Below, piece after piece: positions 33,045-43,660 of a DNA stretch of 64,000 bases. Source of the stretch: Pezicula radicicola (taxonomy: Eukaryota > Ascomycota > Leotiomycetes > Helotiales > Dermateaceae). Under the pieces are notes generated by a model. It was not told the origin of the DNA, made no database searches, and saw only the letters and a list, made by a program, of their open reading frames with translations. Every line of letters starts with the position of its first letter. The first letter of the stretch is position 1. The position numbers and the translations under genes were made by a program. Location: contig PDUO01000025.1 of the NCBI GenBank assembly GCA_003008705.1, forward strand, positions 437,709-501,708, in the 5' to 3' direction.

Positions 33045-34119
33045 AGCTTATGGTGATTCTAAAGATCTTGCCAAAGAGAAACTTGACAATTTTTGAAACT
33101 TGAGTTAGGATTCCTCGTAAGGACTTTCCGACGAGGCTAATTTCCAATCCGGATAGTACAACGAGAAACTTTATCCTGAAATATGTTGAGGGAAGATTCA
33201 AAAACACAAAAGATGGCAAAGAAAGTGACCCGAAAGCAAATGTCTACGCATGCCTTTGAAGCATCAACTTTTGTCTTTCGAGGGCTTGAGTGGCTATGTT
33301 GGTTGCCTGAAGCAGTCCTAAAGCTCTGACAAGATTTATTAAGAGTCACCAGAAAAAGCTGTTAAGGAGCCGAGGGATGCGCCAAGCTTACTAATTACAT
33401 GCAATCGATATATAAGAGAGAAAAGATTGATTATAAGACCGCTAGAAAAGTGAAGATTAGAACGAGGCAGAAGGACAACTGAGCTAACACAAGGTAGAAA
33501 TTTGGTCAGGCTTGGCTAAACAGTACCAAGAACGCCTTACAAGTGTACACCACATGAAAATCAGCCCTTCCATTCCTGCCTTGCAAGCAAAGCACGGCTT
33601 TTATACAGACACATTCAAAAAGTAATTCAGTCATATAGTCCCTCAGCGTTCGGACTTTCTCTTTGTCTCCGTTTCAGAAATTAAATTGGCTGCTCGATTA
33701 ATTTACTTTAGTGCTAAGTAGTACATTAGTCTTCAACTCTTCAACCACCTGTATCGTCTATTCAGTGGAACTACCTCGCTTAACAACCTCACTTGCTCCA
33801 TGCTAGAGAACTTAGAAATCAGAGGAAGAGGCTGAGAGAGTAGAGACAAAAGAAAAGAAAAAGAAAGAAAAAAGCATACATAAATTCACCAGAACTACGA
33901 TTTGGTGATGGGACAGATATACAAGAATAGGTGAAAACTAGTAGCCCGTTCCTGATTTAAACAAATCAGACAACCGATTCGAAACATGCTAGATTGTGAG
34001 AATAAGACTTAATCGCAGAATGAAGCGAGGCCTAAATAGGACATATATACATGAAGGTGGAGAGACGACGCATCTACATCCTACCTGATTTCCAGTTGAC
34101 ACAACACAACCCTACGACC
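33045..34119. other. Intergenic, no gene seen
   Basis: About 1.1 kb with no supported gene. A purine-rich run (AAAAGAAAAGAAAAAGAAAG) lies near 33849-33875. Confidence 0.45.
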
Positions 34120-34851
34120 TTACAATCTCGGAACCTTAGGGGAAACACTCATATCATACCCATTCCCCTTCTCCAAGCCCCTCTTCCAAGCCTCCCTCTC
34201 ATAAACACGTCCTAACCAAGCATCCAGCGCCGGAAACTCCTTTTCCAAACAACATACCCCCTCTTCTTACAAGAAGTAATAGGAAACTCCATCAAAATAT
34301 CCGCCCTCCCAGGTTTCTCACCCATAAACCATTCACCACCACCATTATTCTCCTTCAATTCTCTTTCTAAATGGCCCAAGGTATTACGTAATTCAGGACC
34401 ATCAAACATATTCGAGACACCGTTTTTAATGAATCCGAAATCGAGCATCAGTAAGAAGAAAGTAGAACGCGATAAGCCGGTAGAGACCATAGAACAGAGC
34501 ATTTCATCACGGATCCAATCACCGCTTTGAAGTCCAAAGACATCTTTGGTATCGAAGGTACGGATTAAGTATGTAGCAATGGCTTGAGTTTCAGGAATGA
34601 GGCGAGATCCATCTTTAGGTCCCGTGATTAGGAGGGGTGATTTGCCATAGGGTCCTATTTCGACGAGTGATGGTGGCGAGCGGAAGGGAGCTGTGGGGTG
34701 GGGACGAGGTTGTATTCAATGCCCAGTTCTTCGATGAGCCATAAGATGCGTTGGGATTGAGAGTTCTGGATTTGTTTAGTTGGTGTTTACTAAAGGGTGG
34801 GGGATGCCTTACGTTCAGGTGGTGGAGGGTTGGTTTGTTGTCGAGTGGCAT
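34120..34851 (-). pseudogene. Glutathione S-transferase with two frame changes
   Basis: The 5' end reads MPLDNKPTLHHLN, then an intron (GTAAGG...CAG), then NSQSQRILWLIEELGIEYNL, which is the thioredoxin-like N-terminal domain of a cytosolic glutathione S-transferase. After PTPQLP the frame changes by one base and continues as SPPSLVEIGPYGKSPLL, IPETQAIATYLIRTFD (glutathione-binding site) and the helical C-terminal domain to ITSCKKRGYV. It changes again before LEKEFPALDAWLGRVYERE and ends at TAA 34122-34120. No intron explains either change. The enzyme conjugates glutathione to electrophiles. Either the gene is broken or the assembly has two single-base errors; the sequence alone cannot tell. 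All domains are otherwise present and conserved, which argues for recent loss or error. Confidence 0.75.
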
Positions 34852-35491
34852 CTTGGGTAGTGATAGATAAATAGAATCTAAGAGTTATAGAATGCATAGA
34901 ATGCACAATTGGATAGGTAGAGGATATGCTACTTATATTGATCGTGTTCCTGTTGACTCAAGTCCGTCGGTTATGACGATGAGGGGATAATCGTAAGACG
35001 GGGACGGGGTTAGGGGTTTAGAGTTCGCGCTACAAAATTAGGCGACGGGCTAAAGGTAAACACAGTGAGGGGAGTTCCACAGGGCATATCAGCATACGCC
35101 CAAGAAGACGGTCTATCGTTCACAGTCCTAACCAGTAGCACCGTCTCTTCGGGGTAGAAATAAGTGGCCGAAATATCCCCTAGCCGTAAGAAATAAGACG
35201 GAGCAAGCTTCCTCCCATCTTTGATGCATTCGAAAGTCAATGACAAATCCACGCGCAGGTTTATAGTCACTCTCAATGCTATTCAGGATAGCGTCCTCGT
35301 ACAATAAAATGGTTCCATTGCTATTAACAAGAGTGTATAGGCAAATTAACAACGTGCATTACAAAATTTAGGAGCATAGGTGGTACAAACGTGTAGCCTG
35401 GGCATTAAAGACTATTATAACTTACGCTTTATAAAGATTCGAAGTCCATGCCCAAGATTAAGATAATTGCCAGGAGACTTCAGTACCCAGT
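34852..35491. other. Intergenic with an unassigned minus-strand coding-like piece
   Basis: Open frames on the minus strand at 35276-35010 and 35352-35128 overlap in different frames (for example SYFLRLGDISATYFYPEETVLLVRTV). They may be a remnant of a gene whose family I do not recognise. Nothing else is visible. Confidence 0.3.
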
Positions 35492-36852
35492 TTAAGCAGC
35501 CGAGCTTATGACTTTTTTCTTTCGGGGTAAAATATCCTCCATAACCACAGTAGTACGTTCCCTTGTGAAGTTCGCCTCGATTGTGTTTTTCAAATCTCGG
35601 GCCATCTTGACATGTTTTAGCAGTGGTTTGTACTTGTTGTACACTCTCAAATTGTCCATAATATCATAGTCCAGACTGAAGGATTCGACATTAGTAAGTT
35701 TGCGGAGAGGATCAAGTATCCCGCTATCCAGGAAGATCTCGACAGCGCGTTCATTTGCTTTGTCATCTCGGAGTAGGTCTTTGTTTTTCTCAGCCCACTC
35801 TGGGCTCTCAGTATCTTCGAGGTCTAGTGTTGCCGTATCACTAGAGTCTTCTGCGCCTAGTGTCAGAGACACGGTCAGACCGTGCTCGGAGTCCGAAGAC
35901 GTTTCTGTCTCAGAGGGATCATTTGCATGACCAGCTTCAGCAGCTTCGTTATCGGACTCGGACTCAGTCTGCCAGGAATCGAGTGAAGACTCAAAGTTAG
36001 AATCGAGGTCAGAATCAGAATCGTCCTCACCGTCGCTATCCGAATCTTCGTCATCAAAATACGCCATGATGTCAATGCTAAGCGAGAGCGAGAGGCGTTT
36101 GACCTGACGTGAACTAGACAGGATTTTGACAAAAGTCTCCAAGAAGGTTGACTTCCGCAAGCCTTCAGTGAAAGTAGCGACATCAGCACTGTGGACATTG
36201 CATTCGGCATCAAGATTGAGCTCTACATCGCCTAGAGTCCAGTCAAAATCCAACACCAAATTTATCTTCTGGAATCTTGAGAAGACATGGGGCTCCATTC
36301 GTCCACCCATTGTGACGCCTTGATAACCGCCGATGCGCGCGGAAGACCGTAGCCCGTTCTTTAGCGGGTTGGATCTCCAAACATTCCGATTTGGGGGAAC
36401 TATGTCGGCTTTCCAGGGTGAACAACAAACGATATCTCCAGGCTCGATCATGATGGTGAGCTCAGAGTAGAAGAGGGAGATTGCTTCTTCAGAGATCTGC
36501 CGAGAAACACGAAGGATTGAGGTATGCGTGACTATTCGTTCTCCATCAAATAGTGAATCGTCGTCTGAATCTTCGTGATCGAGACCTAGCAATTTGCGCT
36601 GATGAGGGGCAAGATCGCGGATCTTTGCAATCATGCCAATTGGATTGCTGTCAGGGTCGTCAAAGTCAAGTCCCATCTGTCGCGCCGGTACAGGTAAAAG
36701 GAGGTAACGGTAGATCTCAAGGCGAATTTCTAAAGAAAATCAGTCAGTTCTGGGCGCGGTCGTTCATAGCGCGTGCAGACCAGACAACAGACAAACCGAC
36801 CTAATGGGATACGAAGGAGGAAACACTCAGATGATGAAGTCGGTGCTGCCAT
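35492..36852 (-). CDS. 2EXR/F-box-like protein with acidic insert
   Basis: Two exons, 36852-36801 and 36729-35492 (intron of 71 bp, GTCGGT...TAG), encode 429 residues. The N-terminus CFLLRIPLEIRLEIYRYLLLPVP is the hallmark of the fungal 2EXR/F-box-like group (LPxEIRxxIYxxLL). It is followed by the usual THTSILRVSRQISEEAISLFYSELTI segment. Residues about 240-330 are extremely acidic and Ser-rich (DDEDSDSDGEDDSDSDLDSN), which looks disordered and may bind basic partners. The C-terminus is basic (PRKKKVISSAA). Function is unknown. The first exon is only 52 bases. It shares a divergent spacer with the gene at 37368. Confidence 0.78.
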
Positions 36853-37367
36853 GATGATGGCAATGGATTCTGTGGAGTGCGAAGACGCTCCAGCAGAGAA
36901 AGGGTGCTCGGAAGTTGTAATTTGTGATGCTATGCAGGTGAATGGTGGATGGTGGATGGGAGATGGTGCATGGCGGGGGAAAGATTGACTTCCAACGCGA
37001 CGCGACCCTCGTACTCGTACTGCACACTTAATTTAACCCGGCGCGGTATAACCATTGTCCTTGATTCTCATCTCGGCCTCCTTTCTTTGTCTCCTCGAAA
37101 TATTTACAAGCACTTCTGCTTATTACACATATATATATCTAGGGTAGAGTAACAGCTCTACAGTCATAAAGAGATTCACAACATTTCAGTCAACTACACT
37201 TTCACAAAAAGATCTCCACGACCAAGCATTTTGACGTCATGTTTCTTCACTACGTTGTTTCACAAGTATCATGCGCCGCTGAAGAATGTCACGACTTGAG
37301 CCTTTGAAATTTGATATTTACAGTGATTTGATACTTCTGTACATCCACTAACAGTTCAACTGCATCG
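36853..37367. promoter_or_regulatory. Divergent intergenic region
   Basis: A 515 bp spacer between two divergent genes, likely to contain both promoters. A (TA)n run lies near 37130. No specific binding site was recognised. Confidence 0.5.
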
Positions 37368-39269
37368 ATGGAGTCAGTGCCACCTCCATATTCCGACAGT
37401 GTTTCACTTCACAACAATAATATTCAGCAACCTCGAAGTTTGGCACGGAAGCCAGTTCCTGGGAGAGAAGATGAGGCCAGTAGAGAAAACCAACAGGCAA
37501 TGGCCATGGCCAGACGTCTGGATCGACTAGACTTGGGAGATGAAGTCCCTACGAGTAATACAGGATCGACTGCCATGGAGAGGAAGCCTCTTAACCTAGA
37601 TCAGCCAAAGTTGGGCAATGATGTTTCTATCTCATCGCAACCTCTCACCTCTCAGGTCGAGGGCATCCAATCCGCAGTACCGAATGATGAGTCTGATATT
37701 AAGCGGCCTCCGCTCTCTCAGACGGTGACCTCAACCAGCACTTCATCTTTCACATCTCAACTATCAACTACCTCTTCTCATCTTCAAAACGCTTACAGAG
37801 AAGCTCGCCACTTTGCCGGTGGTCTCATTCATCACCCGGCCGAAAGTACTAAGCACTTTTCTATCCTTCGTCACTCACATGGTTTGGTATTTTATCAGGG
37901 TATGAGCACGTCAGTAGTTGTCTCTATATTCTCTGATGCGCCATTACCGTCAAACCGCACAATCTGGCTTCAAAACAAAGGATGGACAGGCAAAACAGGA
38001 ATGGGCCTTCGTTCCCTTGTTGGACGAACAGGTAGCTGGCTAGATGTGACACCAACGGTTCGAGCAACAGCCGAGCAACTAAAGCCAAGCGATGAGCGTG
38101 CCTGGCAACGTGATATCGGTCACTTCCTCAAGAGAACCTCAAATCATACTCGCCAATCTCAAAGACTTCGGGAAACGATAATTGTACGTATTCCAGTACA
38201 AGCGCAGGATGGGTACTTTCGTCTAGTTCTCTGTGCCGAGGGCAACAAGAAGGTTCTCTGCCCCAGCCCAGTGTTTCGAATTCTCTCAGCCTCAACAGAT
38301 CCGAGCTCACTCCGAGGTGCAAGCTTGAGCACTTTACCACTAGAACTAGGTGCAAAGCTGGCTACGAATGTTGTCAATACTGTCATTCAGTCACGTGTGA
38401 CACAACCAATCACATCCGCTGTACAAAGTTATATGCCTTCGTGGGTCGGCAAAGCTACGACAGCTTATGATGCTACCGCAGCTGAGAAGGTCGACACAGT
38501 AGTTGGTAATGCCAATGAACAGTACAACGTTGTCAGACAAACGTCTTTCAACCACCTCGGCGGCGAGTGGGGAGTCCACGACGAAGGTCCCCAAGCACCT
38601 TACCCAGTCTGTTTTAGGGGAGATGCTGGATTTAGCGTGGGAGTCATCGGCATGCCTGTTGCAAATCTAAACAAAGTACCAGAAATCATTCTACGACGTT
38701 TACTCGGGTTCTATTTTGGATGGGTACGCATTGTTCCTAATAAGAAGTCTGATCCAGGTACACTTGATCAGCAATGGTATCAGGCCGTTATTTCAGCACT
38801 TCCAATAAAAATATCAGAATTAGCTCGAGTACGTATTGAGGATGCAGGCAAAAAGGTCATCAACGTATTATTCATTGATGAAGACCAAGGATTCACCTCC
38901 TTCGGGAGCTCACAAATTGAGGTCCGAGTTTTGGGCTTCTTGCGTCCACACGAGGAAATCAGTGAGAATGAAGCAGAGTCTGCGGCTAAAGCTGCAGCAG
39001 AAGCCGAAATGCTTGAGGCTGTTAATGATGTGATGTCGACCCAGGCACTTCTTAGTCGCCCTGCTTGGGGACCTGAAGCGAGACCAATTGGTATAGAAGC
39101 TGAAGATGGAGAAAACTTGCAGAAGGTCCGGAGTCGCATAGTTGACTCCAGATTGGTCGCGCAGAGGAGAGTAGATTCTATTCCTTTGCATAAAGCGGGA
39201 GTGAGGGTCGCTGTTGACGGTATTAGGGAGAAGAGTCTCAATGCTGGTGGTATATATATTCCTAGGTAA
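37368..39269 (+). CDS. Conserved fungal protein (LipA/NB-ARC-annotated type, riboflavin-kinase-like tail)
   Basis: An intronless 633-residue protein. The first 140 residues are Ser/Thr/Pro-rich and probably disordered, opening with an ESVPPPYSDS proline motif that could bind WW domains. Residues about 145-320 form a conserved block (ARHFAGGLIHHPAESTKHFSILRHSHGLVFYQG; TIWLQNKGWTGKTGMGL) shared, as I recall, by a broadly conserved Pezizomycotina family often labelled LipA and NB-ARC domain protein. A later segment (about 419-520: YPVCFRGDAGFSVGVIGMPVANLNKVPEI, GFYFGWVRI, QWYQAVISAL) has the order of a riboflavin-kinase barrel but lacks an obvious catalytic set, so enzymatic activity is doubtful. 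An Ala/Glu-rich helix (ENEAESAAKAAAEAEM) follows. The start is in good context. The gene appears intact. Confidence 0.72.
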   Translation: MESVPPPYSDSVSLHNNNIQQPRSLARKPVPGREDEASRENQQAMAMARRLDRLDLGDEVPTSNTGSTAMERKPLNLDQPKLGNDVSISSQPLTSQVEGIQSAVPNDESDIKRPPLSQTVTSTSTSSFTSQLSTTSSHLQNAYREARHFAGGLIHHPAESTKHFSILRHSHGLVFYQGMSTSVVVSIFSDAPLPSNRTIWLQNKGWTGKTGMGLRSLVGRTGSWLDVTPTVRATAEQLKPSDERAWQRDIGHFLKRTSNHTRQSQRLRETIIVRIPVQAQDGYFRLVLCAEGNKKVLCPSPVFRILSASTDPSSLRGASLSTLPLELGAKLATNVVNTVIQSRVTQPITSAVQSYMPSWVGKATTAYDATAAEKVDTVVGNANEQYNVVRQTSFNHLGGEWGVHDEGPQAPYPVCFRGDAGFSVGVIGMPVANLNKVPEIILRRLLGFYFGWVRIVPNKKSDPGTLDQQWYQAVISALPIKISELARVRIEDAGKKVINVLFIDEDQGFTSFGSSQIEVRVLGFLRPHEEISENEAESAAKAAAEAEMLEAVNDVMSTQALLSRPAWGPEARPIGIEAEDGENLQKVRSRIVDSRLVAQRRVDSIPLHKAGVRVAVDGIREKSLNAGGIYIPR

Positions 39270-39883
39270 CTCCTCTGAAGACCCCAAGCTGTGGATGGGA
39301 GAGCGAGGCGTGACTTATCACGCCCGCCCTTCCGGGGGGGAAAATAAGGAGGTAGGAACTGTGATAACAAACTATTTCTGCCCCCCAATCATACCGAGTT
39401 TCTCCAATCTTTGCACAGCGAGCATCTCGTATCCGCCCCGACATTCGCATATCGTATATCGCAACATATTTTACGATCCCCGTCTTTCCTTCCACCACTT
39501 TTCTCAAGAACCAGCCTCCAAATGTGATGAAATCAGGGAAGCAGACTGTAAGTGCTCTCGAATGGATAGCAATACGGGATACGTGAGCAAAATACGATTT
39601 AAGCTTCCCACACCTTCAACGGTTCGTTCGGATGACAATGAGAAAACACCAACCACCAGCTAAAGCCTTGCATCCCATAAGCTTATGAGGTGATACTGAC
39701 AAACTCAGATACATTATCGAGATGCAATAGGATACAATATATTACTCTCTAGTCACTTTTCTTCCAACAAGCGAGGAAGTGGGAACTTAGCCGGGGAAGG
39801 TATAAAGAACTCTTAGTCTCACCCGAGAAACAACAACCTCAATCCCATTGTCTTTCTTGGTCTGAAATCACGAAGTCTTTAAA
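39270..39883. other. Intergenic, no gene seen
   Basis: About 610 bp between two genes on the same strand. No gene was recognised; an open frame overlapping the 3' end of the previous gene is judged a shadow. Confidence 0.5.
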
Positions 39884-40580
39884 ATGTACCTTCCATACTT
39901 TCCTCGAGGCGTCCTCGAACCTCGCGCCCGATGCTACAAAGGGTAATGCACCTCTACCTAGTAACAAGACTCCCTTCCGCACTTGCTAATCAAATATAAA
40001 ATGCAGAAACCCCCCCACATGGCAAAACTGTAAGAGCGACTGGGACAAATGGGGGAAGTGGGCAGTAGGTGGAGCTCTAGGCGTAGTATTCAATTTAATC
40101 CTCCTCTATTTCTAGTAAGTCCATCTTTTCCCTCTGCCCTATCCCTCCCCACACCTCTACAATAAATGAAAAGAAAAACTAACCAAAACGCCCACCAGCC
40201 TCCACTACCGCAAACGCAAAAAGCTAGTGGCTCAACGTCAACGCCACAGAAGTACAATGAGCGAAACAACATCCTCAGCCTGGCCAGGCCCAAGCGACGA
40301 AACAAGCCACCACCAGCACAACTACAGCCAAACCGATAGAAATAACGGTGTATCTCGACAAGGAAGTGGAAGTCATCGACAGAGTCATCACAAACATCAT
40401 CAGAGTTCTTCAAGACATGGAAGTCATCGTCATCATAGGTCTAATAGGACTCGATATACGAATGGAGGCCATAGACATGAGGTTTCGAGGTCGGGGTCGA
40501 GACGTAGTTCTCATGGTATGAGTCCTAGGGATGTTGAGAGTTTTGTTACTACGAGTAGGATTGTGGAGGATGGGAGATAA
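39884..40580 (+). CDS. Small single-pass membrane protein with His/Ser-rich tail
   Basis: Three exons, 39884-39942, 40007-40114 and 40199-40580, join in phase with GT...AG ends to 182 residues. The N-terminus (MYLPYFPRGVLEPRARCYKG) leads to a Trp-rich segment (WQNCKSDWDKWGKWAVGG) and one membrane helix (ALGVVFNLILLYFYLHY), followed at once by a basic patch (RKRKKLVAQRQRHR) that sets the tail in the cytosol. The tail is His/Ser/Arg-rich (SHHKHHQSSSRHGSHRHHR). Small fungal membrane proteins of this layout are common, but no function is known. Exon 1 and exon 2 are short and would be missed by simple searches. Confidence 0.72.
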
Positions 40581-41282
40581 TGTGGTATAAGTTATTGGGT
40601 TTTGGGATGGGATTGGGGCCTTTTTTTTTTTGGTTGATGATTGGATGGAGCCTGAAGGAGGTTGGAGCGTGTTGATTATTTCCTTTTGAATTGGCAGGAG
40701 TTTTGATTATATAATTAGCCATTTTATGAGATGCTAATTAAATACGAGCATAACTTCATCACTATCGTAGATATTATACCTATCAAGTGATTGAAGTCGC
40801 TAAATGTGTCGCAGTTTATGACCTAGACTATTTCTTCTCGGTAGTTCATAGCATTATATATTCAAAACCCAAGTTGTTAAGCATTGTACCGTACAAAACG
40901 GACACCCCCGAAACCGATTTCAAAAAGTCCAACCTAAACTCGCTACTAATACGCCACACGAATTCATGATTAAAAGTGTCTCACAGATAGAAACGACATC
41001 TAAACTAGCTACAAATTTGCATTCCGTCCTCAGATCTGGCTTCCAGAAACTGGAGAATTTGGGCTCGTCGGGTTGAAATAGTCTGGATTACTGCCGACTG
41101 ATGTTCAAACTCAGCCTGGTTGGGAACAGGTCGTTATAAAGGAACCTGTAAAGGCGGCTGGATCTTGGGAAGTGTTTGCGGTGGCTGGAACTTCAGTGGA
41201 GGACGCTAAGAATACTGGTATTCCTAAGCATTGCTTTGAATTGTGGAAAAGTAGGCATTAAAAATTAGGATATACGCCACCT
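40581..41282. other. Intergenic with a coding-like segment before the DUF6594 gene
   Basis: A poly-T run lies at about 40620. From 41097 to 41258 the frame of the next gene is open and reads TDVQTQPGWEQVVIKEP...IPKHCFELWKSRH, ending in TAA at 41259-41261. It may belong to a decayed 5' part of that gene or to another relic. Confidence 0.35.
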
Positions 41283-42209
41283 ATGGACAAGGAGAATCAA
41301 ACGAAAGTTGAGAAGAATCTGAGAACGAAGTGGGAGGTTGCTCAAGCGTTGAAACTTGCTATAAAAGAGTACCGTATGTTACCATTATGCTCTTTGCTAA
41401 TCATTTTTGACCTATATTTTAGATGAAGCCTTGATTCTTCATAACAAAGTCTTAAGCCTCGAGGAGCCAGCAGTAAGAACTCGGGAAGCGGTTCAAAAAC
41501 GAGTAGAAGGAGAAGCCCAAATGGATGATGAAGGTCCACGTTGGGTCAGAGCACCGCAATTTCTTGAAGATATAGGTGTCGATAGTATGAGTCGTGTATA
41601 TAAAAACTCGGAAGATCTGGTATCGCTTCAACCACCCGAAGAAGAGGATCCATTATCACGAGCCTTTGCTAGAAACAAGATATTAAGCAAAGTTCTGAAA
41701 GTAAGCTTGGGCTTTCGAAATTTAAAGTTACTTACTTATATTTGAGACAGGACAAAGAGCGTTCAACTGACGAACTTTCATACTTACCAAAAAGGCCAAT
41801 TGATGGTTTGGTAACAGCTACAGTGATGCTAGCTGCTTTGGGATTCCTGGTAGCAGCAATCTGGGTCCTTCATTATACAAAAGATGTTGTGAATGAAATA
41901 GGCTGGCTTACAGCTCTTGTAGGGACATTCGCCATTTGGATTAGTGTGCTAACGAAAGCCAAGAAAATGGAAGTGTTGGCTGCAACCGCAGACTGTGAAG
42001 ATATGCGTAAATTTAATATTGAGGTCCTGCTGGTAATCGAAAGCAAAAAAGCCTACGTCCTCCTGGTCGGGTGTACAAGTCCATTAAACTTCAAACTCGC
42101 TACTGCACAAATCAAGAATCATCTTTCAGTCGCAGAAATGAAACCTATAATTCTATTAATAATGATTTTGTCACAGAAAATGAGGCTCCAAGCTCGTCGT
42201 GCTGACTAA
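41283..42209 (+). CDS. DUF6594-type membrane protein, possibly 5'-truncated
   Basis: Exons 41283-41373, 41423-41700 and 41751-42209 join in phase. The hallmark segment LKLAIKEYHEALILHNKVLSLEEP spans the first intron and is followed by SEDLVSLQPPEEEDPLSRAF, DELSYLPKRPIDGLVTATVMLAALGFLVAAIWVL (first helix), EIGWLTALVGTFAIWISVLTKAKKMEVLAATA (second helix). This order is that of fungal DUF6594 proteins, whose function is unknown. The N-terminal third of the family is not seen in a supported frame, and an in-frame TAA lies at 41259-41261 just upstream, so the gene may be truncated. The C-terminal 60 residues after AATAD do not look like the family and may be read-through of an unspliced intron. 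Confidence 0.6.
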
Positions 42210-42904
42210 GCTTTCTGTATATATATATATATATGCTGCTCGTTTTAGACTTCTAGAGCTTCTTCTTCTTCTAAATAGACAACGTTTCTGAGCCACTTGC
42301 TGCCACGTTCCTGTGCGCGACAGATTTTTATTATGCAATCATCAGATACCTATATAACAACGTAAAAACTTAGACAGCTCAACATTATCAAAAGAAATGA
42401 AATAGAAAAAAGAAAACAATCCGTGGGTAATAAACGAGCAAAATGACATATAACTGATCTAATTATGGAAGCAAAATGTGTACCGAGCGCAATAGACAAC
42501 AACTAGTTTCTTGGCCGGTGGATTGACTGGACCCACTGTCAGAGCTTTTTGACCTTTTCTTTTTCTAAGCATAGAATCCTAAAATTTGACCTGTCACAAA
42601 GGTAATCAGACCAATGAAGTGGGAGCTTGGTTTGCTCCTATTCTAACCCAAGTTTTTGTACGATACTTCCTCTACTAAGATGTTGAAAATATCTGGTTTT
42701 CCTATAACTAGCTCGCTTAGCTAGAGGGGAGTTCTACACTCTAGATATAGTCCTGGTATAATTCCAAATTGTTTATACAATTAGTTAGTTAAAAGAAGAA
42801 AGGATGGCTCGGCTGTGTCTCTGTGTCTCCTCTGTGGATTGTCGCAGGATGACTTGTATAACAAGAATCATAATGTCTAAGTGTGTCGCCTAACTCCAGG
42901 GATA
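42210..42904. other. Intergenic, no gene seen
   Basis: It contains a (TA)n microsatellite at about 42221-42236. No gene was recognised. It ends at the MITE. Confidence 0.5.
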
Positions 42905-43102
42905 TCCTTTGCCTGGTCCTGGGGCTAGGGGTTCGTGCGTAAATTAGCGAAAGCAATATATTTAGGCCAGAGGGCCGATATTTTCAGGGCTTGCAGCCTA
43001 GACGCACAGCCTGTAATTCTACCATTTAGGGACTCGCAGCCTAGAGATGTAGTGAAATACGAATTTGCGCACGAACCCCTAGCCCCAGGACCATGCAAGG
43101 GA
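42905..43102. mobile_element. 198 bp MITE with about 41 bp terminal inverted repeats, flanked by TA
   Basis: The left end (42905 onward: TCCTTTGCCTGGTCCTGGGG...GGTTCGTGCGTAAATTA) and the reverse complement of the right end (43102 backward: TCCCTTGCATGGTCCTGGGG...GGTTCGTGCGCAAATTC) match at all but about four of 41 positions. Both ends abut the dinucleotide TA (42903-42904 and 43103-43104), as expected for the target duplication of Tc1/mariner/pogo-type elements. The 115 bp core has no coding potential, so it is a non-autonomous miniature element. Inside, the words GCAGCCTAGA and GCAGCCTAGA(C/G) occur twice in the same orientation. It lies between the DUF6594 and COG5 genes and disrupts nothing visible. 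Confidence 0.85.
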
Positions 43103-43104
43103 TA

Positions 43105-43660
43105 GAACACGGAATAAGCGACTAACGGCATAATAATGTCATGAACTGCAACAGAAAGAACAATTAGGGAGACTTAGGATGGATTTGTTGTGCCATTTGA
43201 CTGCAGATGTGAGAAATGCCAACTTCTGAAGTCATTTTGACTGTACTTCTATCTGAGGGATAATGTTAGAGAGAACGCGGATAAACAGAATTGTTGCACC
43301 AGAATCTCTTGTAGTGTAGTTTTATTTTGGACTATTTACTCAGGCTCTGTGCCTACTGAGGCGGCCGTCAGCTTGTACACAGCATAGTAATCTGTGACTG
43401 GTAATATTACCAAGGTTTCAGCATGTCCACTAGATTTTTGTAAGACTGCAGAGGAGATGTTACCCTGGAGTCTGACTACTTGCTTGACCCAGGTAAGTTA
43501 GAACGTCGTGATAGAGATGTTGTAAATATGCATAACCAATATTTTGGCATGATGTCCAAAGTGCCATATCCGAATCTCAACCCTGATTTTAATGATCGTT
43601 TTGAAAACTGAAATCACGTCTTGACTCAATTATTATGGGATCCAAAACCAGAGACAGCGC
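43105..43660. other. Intergenic, no gene seen
   Basis: About 550 bp between the MITE and the 3' end of COG5. No gene or repeat was recognised. Confidence 0.5.

Noticed and set aside
38780..39388. 202-codon open frame antisense to the conserved fungal protein
   Set aside because: Shadow of the sense gene at 37368-39269.
39214..39663. 149-codon open frame overlapping the 3' end of the same gene
   Set aside because: Begins inside the sense gene in another frame and shows no domain.
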